Source: Haloarcula laminariae (GTDB lineage: Archaea > Halobacteriota > Halobacteria > Halobacteriales > Haloarculaceae). From it: DNA of 64,000 nt. Location: positions 1,612,001 to 1,676,000 of the forward strand of contig NZ_JAMZFY010000001.1 in the NCBI RefSeq assembly GCF_025457605.1, read 5' to 3'. Below the pieces are notes generated by a model. It did not search any database. It was not told where the DNA came from and saw nothing but the letters and a program-made list of their open reading frames with translations. The stretch's first letter is position 1, and every line of letters begins with the position of its first letter. A program made the position numbers and the translations under genes. This document shows, one piece after another, positions 51,435-60,067 of the stretch.

Positions 51435-52217
51435 CTACAGCACGTCGTCGGCGCTCGCGCCCTCGAAGACGACCTCTTCGAGCATGTCGAGCATCTCGTA
51501 GGGGTTCTCGCGCTGCCAGACGTTGCGGCCGACGGCCAGGCCGGCGACGCCGACGTCCATGCACTCCTCGACGAGTTCGAGGAACTCGCGGTCTGAGGAC
51601 TTCGACCCGCCCGACAGGAGGACGCGGTTGTCGGCGGCGGAGCGGACGGCGTAGTCCATCGCCTCCTTGCTGCGGGGGTATTTCACCTTCGTGAAGTCGG
51701 CGCCAAGTTCGAGGCCGAGCCGGGCCGCGTAGGCGATAATCTCCTCGCTGCGGTGTTCCTTGACCGCCTGGCCGCGCGGGTACGACCACATGGCGATGGG
51801 GAGGTCGTGTTCGCGGGCGGACTCCTGGACCGGGCGGAAGTCCTCGAACATCTCCGGCTCCTTGTTGACGCCGGGGTAGATGGTGTAGCCGATGGCGTCG
51901 ACGTCGAGTTCGGCGGCGTAGTCGACGGTCCAGTTGTGCGCGGAGTAGGGGTCGCCCATCCAGAGGTCGGAGCCGCCGTTGAGCTTCGCCAGCAGATTCA
52001 CGTCGTCCTTGTAGCTCGGATAGTACGTCTCGGTCAGCCCCTTCCCCACTGCGAGGGCCGTGACGGCGTCGTGGGTCGCCATCTCGAAGATCTGGTTCGG
52101 GTCGAGCCGCTCCTCAACGCCCGAGAACTGTTTCGGTCCGTGCTCCATCCCGTGGTCGTGTGCCAGCACAAGCGTCTTGTCGTTGCGAACGAGCGGTGAG
52201 TCTCCGAGGGGTCGCAT
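51435..52217 (-). CDS. Class I aldolase, archaeal FbaA/DhnA family
   Basis: A 260-aa TIM-barrel aldolase. LVLAHDHGMEHGP at the N-terminus and the Schiff-base Lys177 in ADFTKVKYP fit the archaeal class I fructose-bisphosphate aldolase family. VLLSGGSKSSDREFLELV and GLAVGRNVWQ bind phosphate. In halophilic archaea related aldolases may also cleave ribulose-1-phosphate in nucleoside breakdown. It is the first gene of the aldolase-kinase operon, with its own TATA box. Confidence 0.9.
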   Translation of the reverse strand: MRPLGDSPLVRNDKTLVLAHDHGMEHGPKQFSGVEERLDPNQIFEMATHDAVTALAVGKGLTETYYPSYKDDVNLLAKLNGGSDLWMGDPYSAHNWTVDYAAELDVDAIGYTIYPGVNKEPEMFEDFRPVQESAREHDLPIAMWSYPRGQAVKEHRSEEIIAYAARLGLELGADFTKVKYPRSKEAMDYAVRSAADNRVLLSGGSKSSDREFLELVEECMDVGVAGLAVGRNVWQRENPYEMLDMLEEVVFEGASADDVL

Positions 52218-52236
52218 GGGTGTGAACTACCGAGAA

Positions 52237-52248
52237 GGTACATTAACC
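52237..52248 (-). promoter_or_regulatory. Promoter of the aldolase-PfkB operon
   Basis: The minus strand reads GGTTAATGTACC, 20-31 nt before the aldolase ATG at 52217. It resembles the box before the CopG/RHH-like gene. Confidence 0.55.
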
Positions 52249-52316
52249 GATTTCGGTTCTGCGTTTTCGCTCCCGTTCGTGTTCGTTTCTGCCCGGCCCA
52301 CCGGCGTTATGTGGCT

Positions 52317-52335
52317 GGGGGGCGAACGTCCCCCC
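52317..52335. repeat. GC hairpin abutting a start codon
   Basis: GGGGGG (52317-52322) and CCCCCC (52330-52335) flank CGAACGT. The last C is directly followed by the ATG of the 49-aa protein. It could be an operator or a translation-controlling hairpin. Confidence 0.5.
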
Positions 52336-52485
52336 ATGCCGACAGTAGAACTCGACGAGGAGACGGTGCGGCGCCTCGACGGCCTCCGACAGGAAGACGA
52401 GTCCTACGACCAACTCGTCACCGAACTCATCAACATCTACGAGGCCGAGGAGCTGACGCTGTTCCACGGCGGCGACGAGTACTGA
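52336..52485 (+). CDS. Short conserved haloarchaeal protein (DUF7557-like)
   Basis: A 49-aa protein starting MPTVELDEETVRRLDGLRQ. The strand plus two-helix pattern (DESYDQLVTELINIYEAEEL) resembles a VapB/RHH-type antitoxin half, but no toxin gene is adjacent. Highly conserved across haloarchaea by my recollection. The start is directly preceded by a GC hairpin. Confidence 0.75.
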   Translation: MPTVELDEETVRRLDGLRQEDESYDQLVTELINIYEAEELTLFHGGDEY

Positions 52486-52530
52486 GCGGCCGAAACAGGC
52501 AGACGTCGGCGCCCGACCTGGGCAGGCGTC

Positions 52531-52974
52531 TCAGCCGTCGGCCTGTTCGCAGACGCTCCCCCAGCGCCCGTTCGCCTGTAGCTCCTCCTGTAACTCGTCG
52601 GCGTAGGCCTGTGCGAGCTGTTCGGCTTCCTCGGTGCGGTCGCCGTCGCCGCTCCCGCCGCCGAGTCCCAGCGCCGACTTCACGCCGTCGAGCAGGCCGC
52701 CGGAGCCGCCGTCGTCGCTCGGGCCGGAACCGCCCATCGGCCCGCCCTGGTCGACCTTGTCGAGCTCCGGCATTATCGACGGGAGCTTCGACGTGTCTGC
52801 GACGAGCGTGGCCGTTTCGGGGTCCTCGGGCCCCTCGATATCGAACTCGACGGCCGTCATCACGAGGCCCCACTGCTGGCTGGAAAAGGACGAGGCCTCG
52901 ACTCGGTCGGTGAACTGCTTGTCGACTGTCATTCGTTCGCCGGCGATGCGGCCGGTCCAATCGTCGTCGGTCAT
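52531..52974 (-). CDS. DUF5799 family protein
   Basis: A 147-aa protein. The N-terminal two thirds (about 1-85; WTGRIAGERMTVDKQFTDRVEASSFSSQQWGLVMTAVEFDI) is the conserved part. A Gly/Asp/Ser-rich linker follows, then a C-terminal helix. No catalytic motif is seen. Haloarchaea-restricted. The ATG at 52974 (MTDDDWTG) was chosen because the upstream extension looks random. Confidence 0.78.
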   Translation of the reverse strand: MTDDDWTGRIAGERMTVDKQFTDRVEASSFSSQQWGLVMTAVEFDIEGPEDPETATLVADTSKLPSIMPELDKVDQGGPMGGSGPSDDGGSGGLLDGVKSALGLGGGSGDGDRTEEAEQLAQAYADELQEELQANGRWGSVCEQADG

Positions 52975-53074
52975 ACCGGTGTATCGAGGGCCGCACGGAT
53001 GAGCGTTTCCGACCGGCCATGATATACGGGCCCATGTCGCCGGCCACATGGCCGACCAGCGCCGTCGGGACGGC

Positions 53075-53470
53075 CTAGACGCCGGACTCGATGTCGATGT
53101 CGGCGTGGAGCTCCTCGGTCAGCGCGGAGTGGACGTGACAGATGTCCTCCGCGAGTTCGACGATGTCCTGTTCCTCGTCGCCCAGCGACTCCTCGACCGA
53201 CACCTCGAAGGCGATGCTCTCCAGGTCGTCGTCCTCGTCGAGGTCGGCGGCGACCTCGACTTCGACCTCGCCGATGTCGTCGTAGTTGTACTTCCCCGCG
53301 GCGACGCGCAGCGCCGGGATGTAACAGGAGGCGTAGTCGGCCGCCAGGACCTCGTTGGGCGAGGGGCCGTCCTCCGAGAGGGCGTCGACGATGAGTTCCC
53401 ACTCGCCGTTGATGACGCTCTCGACTGTGTACCCTTCCTCGCACGTGCTCTCGACTTCGATGTCTGCCAT
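53075..53470 (-). CDS. OsmC family peroxiredoxin-like protein
   Basis: A 131-aa protein with the two OsmC cysteines: ASCYIPALRVA (about Cys49) and EDICHVHSAL (about Cys112). These form the peroxidase pair that reduces organic hydroperoxides. Acidic surface. Divergent from the dehydrogenase at 53558 with an 87-bp gap. Confidence 0.87.
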   Translation of the reverse strand: MADIEVESTCEEGYTVESVINGEWELIVDALSEDGPSPNEVLAADYASCYIPALRVAAGKYNYDDIGEVEVEVAADLDEDDDLESIAFEVSVEESLGDEEQDIVELAEDICHVHSALTEELHADIDIESGV

Positions 53471-53557
53471 TGCGTTCGGCCACTCTCACGCCACCGGCAA
53501 AACAGTGCCCGATACGGTCTCGGGAGTTTCAAACCCCAGCCGGCCGAAGGCGGGCAC

Positions 53558-54448
53558 ATGCCGACAGTCGGATTCATCGGACTCGGCGCGATGGGTGCAC
53601 CGATGGCGTGGAACCTCGACGAGGCGGGCTTCGACCTCGTCGTCTACAACCGGACGACAGACCGCGAACAGCCCTTCGCGGAGGCGGGCGTCTCGGTCGC
53701 CGACTCGCCCAAACACCTCACCGAGCGGGCCGACGTGGTCTGTTGCATCGTCAGCGACGGCGACGCCGTGGCCGAACTGCTCGAACGCGACCGCGGGGTC
53801 CTGGCGGGCCTCGACGAGGACACCGTCGTGGTCCAGATGAGCACCATCGGCTACGCGGAGACGATGGCAGCCGCCGACCTCGTCACCGAGGCCGGCGCGC
53901 GGTTCGTCGACGCGCCGGTCTCCGGGACCGTTGGGCCCGCGGAAGACGGGACGCTCGTCGGCCTGGCCGGCGGCGACGAGGGCACTGTCGAGGAGGTGCG
54001 GCCGATTCTGGAGGCGATGTGTGAGCCCGTGGTCCACTGCGGCGAGGTCGGCCAGGGGACGAACATGAAGCTGTTCATCAACCTCCTCCTGGGCGACGCG
54101 ATGGCCGCTTTCGCCGAGGCGCTCGTCTTCGGGCGGGCCAACGGGCTGGACGTCGAAGCGATGCGGACCGTCGTGGCAAACGGCGCGCTCGACTGCCCCC
54201 TCTTCGATATCAAGGGCGGGACCGTCGCCGACGGGGACTTCGCCCCGCGCTTCCCGGTCGACTACCAGTTCAAGGACCTCTCGCTGGCGCTGGACCGCGC
54301 GGGCGAGGTCGGTGCCCCGCTCTCGCAGACGGCGGCCGCCCGCGAGTCATTCAGCGCCGCCCGGGCCCGCGGCTACGGGAACGAGGACATGACAGCGGTG
54401 ATAAAACCGATGGAGGAGACGGCGGGCGTCGAGGCCCGCGAAGAGTAG
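53558..54448 (+). CDS. Beta-hydroxyacid dehydrogenase (3-hydroxyisobutyrate dehydrogenase family)
   Basis: A 296-aa NAD(P)-dependent enzyme. The N-terminal GFIGLGAMGAPMAWNL is the dinucleotide loop. DAPVSGTVGPAEDGTL is the substrate motif and GQGTNMKLFINLL carries the catalytic Lys (about 170). The tail FKDLSLALDRAGEVGAPLSQTAAARE fits the family. The substrate may be 3-hydroxyisobutyrate, glyoxylate/succinic semialdehyde or tartronate semialdehyde. Abuts the convergent UPF0173 gene. Confidence 0.9.
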   Translation: MPTVGFIGLGAMGAPMAWNLDEAGFDLVVYNRTTDREQPFAEAGVSVADSPKHLTERADVVCCIVSDGDAVAELLERDRGVLAGLDEDTVVVQMSTIGYAETMAAADLVTEAGARFVDAPVSGTVGPAEDGTLVGLAGGDEGTVEEVRPILEAMCEPVVHCGEVGQGTNMKLFINLLLGDAMAAFAEALVFGRANGLDVEAMRTVVANGALDCPLFDIKGGTVADGDFAPRFPVDYQFKDLSLALDRAGEVGAPLSQTAAARESFSAARARGYGNEDMTAVIKPMEETAGVEAREE

Positions 54449-55159
54449 TTACAGCTCGAACGTCTCGTCGCCCTCGAGGACGACCGGTTCGACGCCGCTC
54501 CCGGTCGCTTTCACCTCGCGGACGAAGTCGTCGGTGTCGATTTCGATGACCGGCATCGTGTCGTAGTGCATCGGGAAGGCGTAGTCGACGTCGAGCCAGT
54601 CGGCGGCGATGGCCGCCTGCATCGGTCCCATCGTGAAGTGGTCGCCGGCCGGCAGCGCCGCGGCGTCGGGTTCGAGATACGGCCCGATGACCTCGCGCAT
54701 CTCGGTCATCAGCCCGGTGTCGCCGGCGTGGTAGAACGCCGTCGACTCGGCGTCGCTGACCTGCGTGGGCTTGGTGTCCGAGACGACGTAGCCGGCGGGC
54801 ATCCCGCCGGTGGCGCCGTAGCTCGTCTCGATGCCGTTAGAGTGGTCCGACCGGTGCATCGTGACGAAGGCGTCGTCGAGTTCGACGGTGCCCCCGAGAT
54901 TCATCCCGATGGTATCCTGGACGCCGAAGTTGTCCTCGCAGTACTCGACGAGCTCCGGTGTCGCCACGACCGTCGTCCCCTTGTAGCGGTCCACGTCGCC
55001 GATGTGGTCGGCGTGGCCGTGGGTCAACAGGACGTAGTCGGGGTCCAGTTCCTCCGGGTCGGTGTCGGTCTTGGGGTTGCCGAAGAACGGGTCGATGAGG
55101 AGGTCCGTGTCGTCGACAGTGACGTGCCAGGTCGAGTGGCCGTACCAGGTTAGCTCCAT
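54449..55159 (-). CDS. UPF0173 metal-dependent hydrolase (MBL fold)
   Basis: A 236-aa beta-lactamase-fold protein with [23 protein letters not shown] (metal motif, about 43-54), ITMHRSDHS-like stretch, FYHAGDTGL and FPMHYDTMP. It matches UPF0173 (YtkL-like) hydrolases; substrate unknown. The ATG at 55159 is the standard N-terminus (MELTWYGHS). TATA-like box 28-38 nt upstream. Confidence 0.9.
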   Translation of the reverse strand: MELTWYGHSTWHVTVDDTDLLIDPFFGNPKTDTDPEELDPDYVLLTHGHADHIGDVDRYKGTTVVATPELVEYCEDNFGVQDTIGMNLGGTVELDDAFVTMHRSDHSNGIETSYGATGGMPAGYVVSDTKPTQVSDAESTAFYHAGDTGLMTEMREVIGPYLEPDAAALPAGDHFTMGPMQAAIAADWLDVDYAFPMHYDTMPVIEIDTDDFVREVKATGSGVEPVVLEGDETFEL

Positions 55160-55186
55160 GATTCGCGACTCACTACTCGGCCCTGC

Positions 55187-55197
55187 CACTTAACGGC
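55187..55197 (-). promoter_or_regulatory. TATA-like box of the UPF0173 gene
   Basis: CCGTTAAGTGG on the minus strand lies 28-38 nt upstream of the ATG at 55159. Confidence 0.5.
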
Positions 55198-55223
55198 TGT
55201 ACCGACGCGGCTCCGGCGCGCGG

Positions 55224-55487
55224 TTAATCGAACATCCCGAGCGTCGTGGGTTTGCCCTGCGCGTACCGAATCCAGCGGCGCATGTGCCGGTTCAGCCCCC
55301 AGAAGAGCACCACGACCATCCCGACCATCGCCGCGAGAATCACGACCCCGAGCACCAGCGGCTCCTCTGTCGGCAGGCCGAACAGCCCGATTATCGTCGC
55401 GACGAGCGCCATCTCTACCGCGGTCCGGATACCCGGAAGGATGAACCCCGGTGACGGGAGCGAATCGCCGGACGTGTCCCCAGCCAT
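55224..55487 (-). CDS. Small two-helix membrane protein
   Basis: An 87-aa protein. A Gly/Ser/Pro-rich N-terminus is followed by two membrane helices (TAVEMALVATIIGLFGL and LVLGVVILAAMVGMVVVLFWGL) and a basic tail (NRHMRRWIRYAQG) that should lie in the cytoplasm. Haloarchaeal, function unknown. Confidence 0.68.
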   Translation of the reverse strand: MAGDTSGDSLPSPGFILPGIRTAVEMALVATIIGLFGLPTEEPLVLGVVILAAMVGMVVVLFWGLNRHMRRWIRYAQGKPTTLGMFD

Positions 55488-55538
55488 ACACGGGGTTCGG
55501 GAGGGCGCTACTTAGCGGTTGTTGCCGTGCCGGCCGTG

Positions 55539-55547
55539 CCTTTATTC
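55539..55547 (+). promoter_or_regulatory. TATA box of the HtrA-like gene
   Basis: CCTTTATTC lies 24-32 nt before the ATG at 55571. Confidence 0.5.
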
Positions 55548-55570
55548 CCCCGCTCACCGTACGGCGGGGT

Positions 55571-56686
55571 ATGAATTCCGACGCCCTGTCACGTCGGCGG
55601 TTGCTGGCCGCGGTCGGCGTCGGCGTGACCGGCACAGCGGGCTGTCAGTCGCTCCTGACCACCGCCGACCAGTCCAGCGACGACACGGCGGAGACGCCGC
55701 GGACCCCGACGGCCGAGGCGCCGACTGGGGGAGACGCCGGCGACGGCGGCGGCATCTACACCGACGTGTACGACGAGGTGGCGGACGCGGTGGTCTCGAT
55801 TCAGGTCTACTCGGGGAGCGGCCGGCCCGCGTCCGGCAGCGGCTTCCTCATCGACGGGCGCCACATCGTCACCAACGAACACGTCGTCAGCGCCGGCGAC
55901 ACCATCTACGTCCGGTACGCCGACACCGACTGGCGGGAGGTCTCCGTCGCCGGCACGGACGTCTACAGCGACCTCGCCGTCATCGACGCCGGCACGGTCC
56001 CGGATTCGACCGAGCCGCTGTCCTGGGTCGGCGCCCGGCCGCCTATCGGGACCCGCGTCGTCGCCATCGGCAACCCGTTCGGGCTCACGGGCTCGGTCTC
56101 GGAGGGCATCGTCAGCGGCGTCGACCGGGCGCTCCGCGGGGCGAACAACTTCTCCATCGCCGCCGGCATCCAGACCGACGCGGCGGTCAATCCCGGCAAC
56201 AGCGGCGGCCCGCTGGTCGACCTCGACGGCGACGTGCTCGGCGTCATCAACTCCGGCGGGGGCGACAACGTCGGCTTCGCCATCTCCGCACAGCTCGCCC
56301 AGCGGGTGATTCCGGCCCTCGTCGCCGACGGGTCCTACGACCACCCGTACATGGGCGTCGGGCTCTCGACGGTCTCGCCGCTCATCGCCGAGGCCAACGA
56401 CCTCCGGCGGGCCTCGGGCGTCTACATCAACTCCGTCGTCCAGGGTGGCCCCGCGGTCGGGGTGTTGCAGGGCAGCACTGGCACCGCGACGGTCAACGGC
56501 ACCGAGGTCGGCGTCGGCGGCGATGTCGTCCGCGCCCTCGACGACACCCCGACACCGACCCGGCAGGACCTGGCCACCTATCTCGCGCTGGAGACCAGTC
56601 CCGGCGATACGATGGCAGTGACGGTCCAGCGTGACGGGACCACCGAGACGGTCGAGCTCACCCTGGGTACACGGCCACCCCCCTGA
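55571..56686 (+). CDS. HtrA/DegP-type S1C serine protease, Tat lipoprotein
   Basis: A 371-aa protein. A Tat motif (SRRRLL) and Cys25 lipobox (TAGC) export and anchor it. A Thr/Asp-rich spacer (about 30-60) precedes the trypsin-like domain with His104 (TNEHVV), Asp134 (YSDLAVI) and Ser211 (GNSGGPL). A PDZ domain (about 265-368) ends the protein. Extracellular quality-control protease. The Tat route implies it folds before export, as is common in haloarchaea. Confidence 0.93.
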   Translation: MNSDALSRRRLLAAVGVGVTGTAGCQSLLTTADQSSDDTAETPRTPTAEAPTGGDAGDGGGIYTDVYDEVADAVVSIQVYSGSGRPASGSGFLIDGRHIVTNEHVVSAGDTIYVRYADTDWREVSVAGTDVYSDLAVIDAGTVPDSTEPLSWVGARPPIGTRVVAIGNPFGLTGSVSEGIVSGVDRALRGANNFSIAAGIQTDAAVNPGNSGGPLVDLDGDVLGVINSGGGDNVGFAISAQLAQRVIPALVADGSYDHPYMGVGLSTVSPLIAEANDLRRASGVYINSVVQGGPAVGVLQGSTGTATVNGTEVGVGGDVVRALDDTPTPTRQDLATYLALETSPGDTMAVTVQRDGTTETVELTLGTRPPP

Positions 56687-56691
56687 ACGGG

Positions 56692-57177
56692 TCAGTTGAG
56701 CGCGAGAAAGCGGTAGTTCAACACCGCGGCGAAGGCCACCCACAGCAGATAGGGCACCATCAACAGCCCCGCCGTCCGCTCGATGCGGCCGAACGCGACC
56801 GCGGTCGGCCCCGCCAGCGCGAGGAGACCGACAATGACGGCGAGCGCCAGCGCGAGGTTCTGGGCCCGGAAGAAGACCGGCGTCCAGGCGACGTTGAACG
56901 CCATCTGTGCGCCGAACAGACCGAGTGCGAGGCGACGGCCGGGGTGGTCCGTCCGCCAGACGAGATACAGCGCCACACCGAGCAGCGAGAACAGCACCGG
57001 CCAGACGACGCCGAACAGCCACGGCGGCGGGTAGATGGCGGGCTTTGCGAGCGATTGAAACCAGTCCGACCCGGGACCGCCGAGCGCGGCCGGCGCGCTC
57101 CCGACGAGGTTGACGAGGGCGACGGCGGCGAGGATGCCCGGGAGGTCGTCGCGAGCGAGTGACACGGCGGTCGTCAT
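56692..57177 (-). CDS. TspO/MBR family membrane protein
   Basis: A 161-aa protein with five membrane helices. Family marks are SLAKPAIYPPPWLFGVVWPVLFSLLGVALYLVW (about 42-75) and the helix-3/4 motif AFNVAWTPVFF. TspO binds tetrapyrroles and affects porphyrin degradation or sterol-like ligands. The start at 57177 (MTTAVSLARDD) is inferred. Convergent with HtrA, 5 bp apart. Confidence 0.9.
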   Translation of the reverse strand: MTTAVSLARDDLPGILAAVALVNLVGSAPAALGGPGSDWFQSLAKPAIYPPPWLFGVVWPVLFSLLGVALYLVWRTDHPGRRLALGLFGAQMAFNVAWTPVFFRAQNLALALAVIVGLLALAGPTAVAFGRIERTAGLLMVPYLLWVAFAAVLNYRFLALN

Positions 57178-57277
57178 ACCGTGGTGTTGCACCGCTCGTC
57201 GGGAATATCTATGCCTGTTACTCACAGCCGACGCGTGCAACCCTCCGGGCGACGGGAGAACTGTCCTCGCGGCGCGC

Positions 57278-58189
57278 TCACTCCAGCGGTTCGGCGGCGT
57301 CGCGCTCGACGAGCGGGTCGGCGTTGTCGGCCGGCAGCGTCACCACGTCGTCCGTCGAGAGGTCGTAGGAGCGCTGGTCGACGCCGAATATCTCGCCCAC
57401 GTCGTCGGTGATACGGACGGTCTTGCGGTCGAGGTGCTGGGACTCCGGCTCGGCCTCGTCCGCCGCGGGTCCCTGGTCGTCGTCGACTATCGAGTGGGCC
57501 TCCTCGGTCGGTCGGTCCGGCGACGCCGCGGCGCCGTCGGTCGGCTCGCTCGTCGGCGTTTCGTCCGTCGGGGCGTCGGCGGCCGACGGGTCGCGTTCCG
57601 AGGGCTCCGCGCCGGAGCCGTCGCCGCCGCCCATGATGTCTGCGGCGTCGACGGCCGGCTCGCCCCCCGCCGGCGACGGGTCCCCGGCGGACGGGTCGCC
57701 CGCGTCGGGTGTCGTCTCGGTCGGGGTCGAGCGTGTGGCTTCGTCCGACGCCGTCGTAGGTTCGTCCGCGGACGACCCGTCGCCGACCGCGCCCGCCGGC
57801 GACTCGCCGGCGATGACGTCGAGGACGTGCTGGCGGTTCCCCTCGATGGCCTCGACCATCGTCTCGAACAGCTCCCGCTCCTCCTGTGTGAGCCCGCCGT
57901 CCTCCGTCGGCATGTCGGCGGCCGCCAGCGACGCCATCTTGACTATCTTCCCGACTCGGCGCTCGTAGATGGCCTCGACGGTCTGTTCGGCCGTCTTGAT
58001 GTCGTCCGTGAGGCGGTTGACCTCCGGCGAGTCGAAGGGGTCGTCGGCACGCTCTGCGGCGCGGTCCCGCTCCTCCCGGAGCTGGGCGACGAACTGGCCG
58101 GCCTCCTCGTAAAACGTCGCGCGCAGCTGCTGGAGCTGGTCGGTCTGGCGCTCGCGGGACTGGACCGACTGGAGTTCGTCGAGTTTCAT
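57278..58189 (-). CDS. GINS complex subunit (Gins51-like)
   Basis: A 303-aa protein. The N-terminal helical A domain (about 1-130; LQQLRATFYEEAGQFVAQLREE...LTQEERELFETMVEAIEGN) and a small C-terminal B domain (about 255-300; DRKTVRITDDVGEIFGVDQRSYDLSTDDVVTLP) flank a 120-residue Asp/Ser/Thr/Pro linker. That is the archaeal GINS layout. GINS works with MCM and GAN/RecJ at replication forks. It overlaps priS by four bases, a common archaeal arrangement. Confidence 0.82.
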   Translation of the reverse strand: MKLDELQSVQSRERQTDQLQQLRATFYEEAGQFVAQLREERDRAAERADDPFDSPEVNRLTDDIKTAEQTVEAIYERRVGKIVKMASLAAADMPTEDGGLTQEERELFETMVEAIEGNRQHVLDVIAGESPAGAVGDGSSADEPTTASDEATRSTPTETTPDAGDPSAGDPSPAGGEPAVDAADIMGGGDGSGAEPSERDPSAADAPTDETPTSEPTDGAAASPDRPTEEAHSIVDDDQGPAADEAEPESQHLDRKTVRITDDVGEIFGVDQRSYDLSTDDVVTLPADNADPLVERDAAEPLE

Positions 58190-59379
58190 TCCTGTGCCTT
58201 CCGTGCGCGCCCGCGTGCCATGAGGAACACGCCGACGTGCTCTGGTACTGTCTGATGACCCGCCTCCACTGTAAAACTATCCCCGGCGTGTCGCTCGGTG
58301 TCCAGCTCGACCAGCCCGCCCTCCGTCACTTCCACGGCTATCTCGTGGCCGGTGAACGTCTCTGGCACGGCGTCGGACAGGGGGTCGAAATCGGCCAGCT
58401 CCCCCCGTTCCAGCCGCTTGACTTCGAGCCCGCTACCGCCGTGGAGCGACCCGGGCAGCCTGATGAGCCGGTTGGTGTCGGTCGTCACCGGCTCGTCTAT
58501 CGGCGCGTTGTCCGCGGCGACGACCTCCTGGGCGAGTGTCCGGGCGATCTGGTACACCGCCGAGTGGACGTCGATGTTGCCCGCTTCGAGGGCCTCGTAG
58601 TTCGTCCGGGCGGCGTTGAGCGCGGCCGTGGCCTTCCCCTCGCCGATGCGGTCGTACCGCTGGAGCGCCTCGACGGCGTCTTCCTCGTCCATCGCGAGCC
58701 ACTCGTCGAACTGGTCGAGGATATGCCGGTGGGCGCGCCCGCCCCAGCCGCCGTCGGTCGGCAGGGTCCGCTTGTCTGCCGGGCTGGAGCGGCCGGACGT
58801 GCCCGCAACCGTCTCGACCTCGACCAGCTCGTCGAACTCCAGGCCGATGCCCCGAACGTAGTCGACGATTTCGCGGCGGGCGTCCCGTTCCAGCCCGCGA
58901 ATCCGCTCGTCGCGGACGTGGACGTGGTATCCCCGGCCCCCAGAGAACACGACCGTCGTCTCCTCGAAGCCGAAGTCGTCGTCCAGGAAATCCAGCAGGC
59001 GCATCAGCGCCGCCTTGCACTTTTCGAGCATCTCCCCGTAGCTGTCCTCGCCCAGCACGACCGACGGGAGGTGGTCGGCGTCCAGGTCGAAGACCAGGTC
59101 CGAGTCCCGCCACCCCTTCTCGCCCATCGTCGAGGCGCTGGGGTCGTCGTAGCGCCCCGCCGAGAAGTAGACGTGGCGGGGCTTCTTGCGCGCCAGGAAG
59201 TCCTCGATATTGCCCAGGTCGAGCAGCGACCGGTGGCGGACCATCGTCTCACCGGGGCCCTCCGTCCACGGGATGAAGCCCCACTCGCGTTCGTTCGCGG
59301 CCGGCGGCGGCGTTATCGACGACCGTCGGTAGTGGTCACCGAAGCGACCGCGCAGGTACTCGCGGGTCCGCTCGTCCAT
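58186..59379 (-). CDS. priS: DNA primase catalytic subunit PriS
   Basis: A 397-aa archaeal-eukaryotic-type primase. The metal-binding DLDAD (D98, D100, D102), the VFSGGRGYHVHV motif (about 143-155) and the C-terminal DTNRLIRLPGSLHGGSGL are diagnostic. It makes RNA/DNA primers with PriL. It is the first gene of priS-ginS. The start gives the usual MDERTREYLRGRFGDHY. Confidence 0.95.
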   Translation of the reverse strand: MDERTREYLRGRFGDHYRRSSITPPPAANEREWGFIPWTEGPGETMVRHRSLLDLGNIEDFLARKKPRHVYFSAGRYDDPSASTMGEKGWRDSDLVFDLDADHLPSVVLGEDSYGEMLEKCKAALMRLLDFLDDDFGFEETTVVFSGGRGYHVHVRDERIRGLERDARREIVDYVRGIGLEFDELVEVETVAGTSGRSSPADKRTLPTDGGWGGRAHRHILDQFDEWLAMDEEDAVEALQRYDRIGEGKATAALNAARTNYEALEAGNIDVHSAVYQIARTLAQEVVAADNAPIDEPVTTDTNRLIRLPGSLHGGSGLEVKRLERGELADFDPLSDAVPETFTGHEIAVEVTEGGLVELDTERHAGDSFTVEAGHQTVPEHVGVFLMARGRARKAQE

Positions 59380-59498
59380 CGGACAGTCGTTGGACAGAGC
59401 GGTTCAAAAGGGTTCTCGTCTCGGGTCCGGCGACGGAGGGCCGTCGATGGGAGCGCGGACCGGTAGCGACCGTTCCGACCGCCGGAACACGGGGACAC

Positions 59499-59978
59499 CT
59501 ACCCCCGGAGGAACTGCGAGAGCTTCTCCGTAATCGAATCGTCGCCGAGCTTCAGATAGAAGGCGTCGCCGCCGTCCTCGTAGTAGTTGTCGATGCGCCG
59601 CCTGATCTCGAAGCCGATGTGCTGGTAGAAATGCAGTGCCTCCTCGTTCGTCGCGCGGGCGTGGCAGGTGACGGAGCCGTAGTCCTCGCTGACGCGGGCG
59701 ACGAGGCGCTTGCCGAACCCGTGGCCCCGATAGTCGGCGTCGACGGCGAGAAAGAGGATGTACCCGTCACGGCGGACAGCGGCAAAGCCCACGAGCGCGT
59801 CGGTCGCGCGGTCGATGTACAGGTAGACCGTCGAGCGCCGGTAGGCGCTTCGGAAGAAGCCGCGCCGCTGGCGGAGCACACCTTCGGACCGGCGAATGTC
59901 CTCCTTGAGCTGCCACGCTTCGTCGACGTAGTCGTCGCTGCCCCGGTCGACGACCCGTGTCTCGATATTGACGCTCAC
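59499..59978 (-). CDS. GNAT family N-acetyltransferase
   Basis: A 159-aa protein starting at GTG (MSVNIETRVV). The acetyl-CoA loop is VDADYRGHGFGKRLV (about 87-101, R-x-x-G-x-G/F). TNEEALHFYQHIGFEIRRRI is the typical motif B end. Target unknown; possibly protein N-terminal or small-molecule. The upstream extension was rejected as non-coding in style. Confidence 0.84.
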   Translation of the reverse strand: MSVNIETRVVDRGSDDYVDEAWQLKEDIRRSEGVLRQRRGFFRSAYRRSTVYLYIDRATDALVGFAAVRRDGYILFLAVDADYRGHGFGKRLVARVSEDYGSVTCHARATNEEALHFYQHIGFEIRRRIDNYYEDGGDAFYLKLGDDSITEKLSQFLRG

Positions 59979-60067
59979 TGGGGAGTAGGTATGACTGGCG
60001 TAACCATAATTCCACCGCCCGCTGTCTCGCCGAGGCGCTTTTGGCACTCCCTGTCGTCTACGCTCGC

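Noticed and set aside
52336-52485. Toxin-antitoxin pair
   Set aside because: The 49-aa protein resembles an antitoxin half, but neither neighbour is a toxin-like gene.
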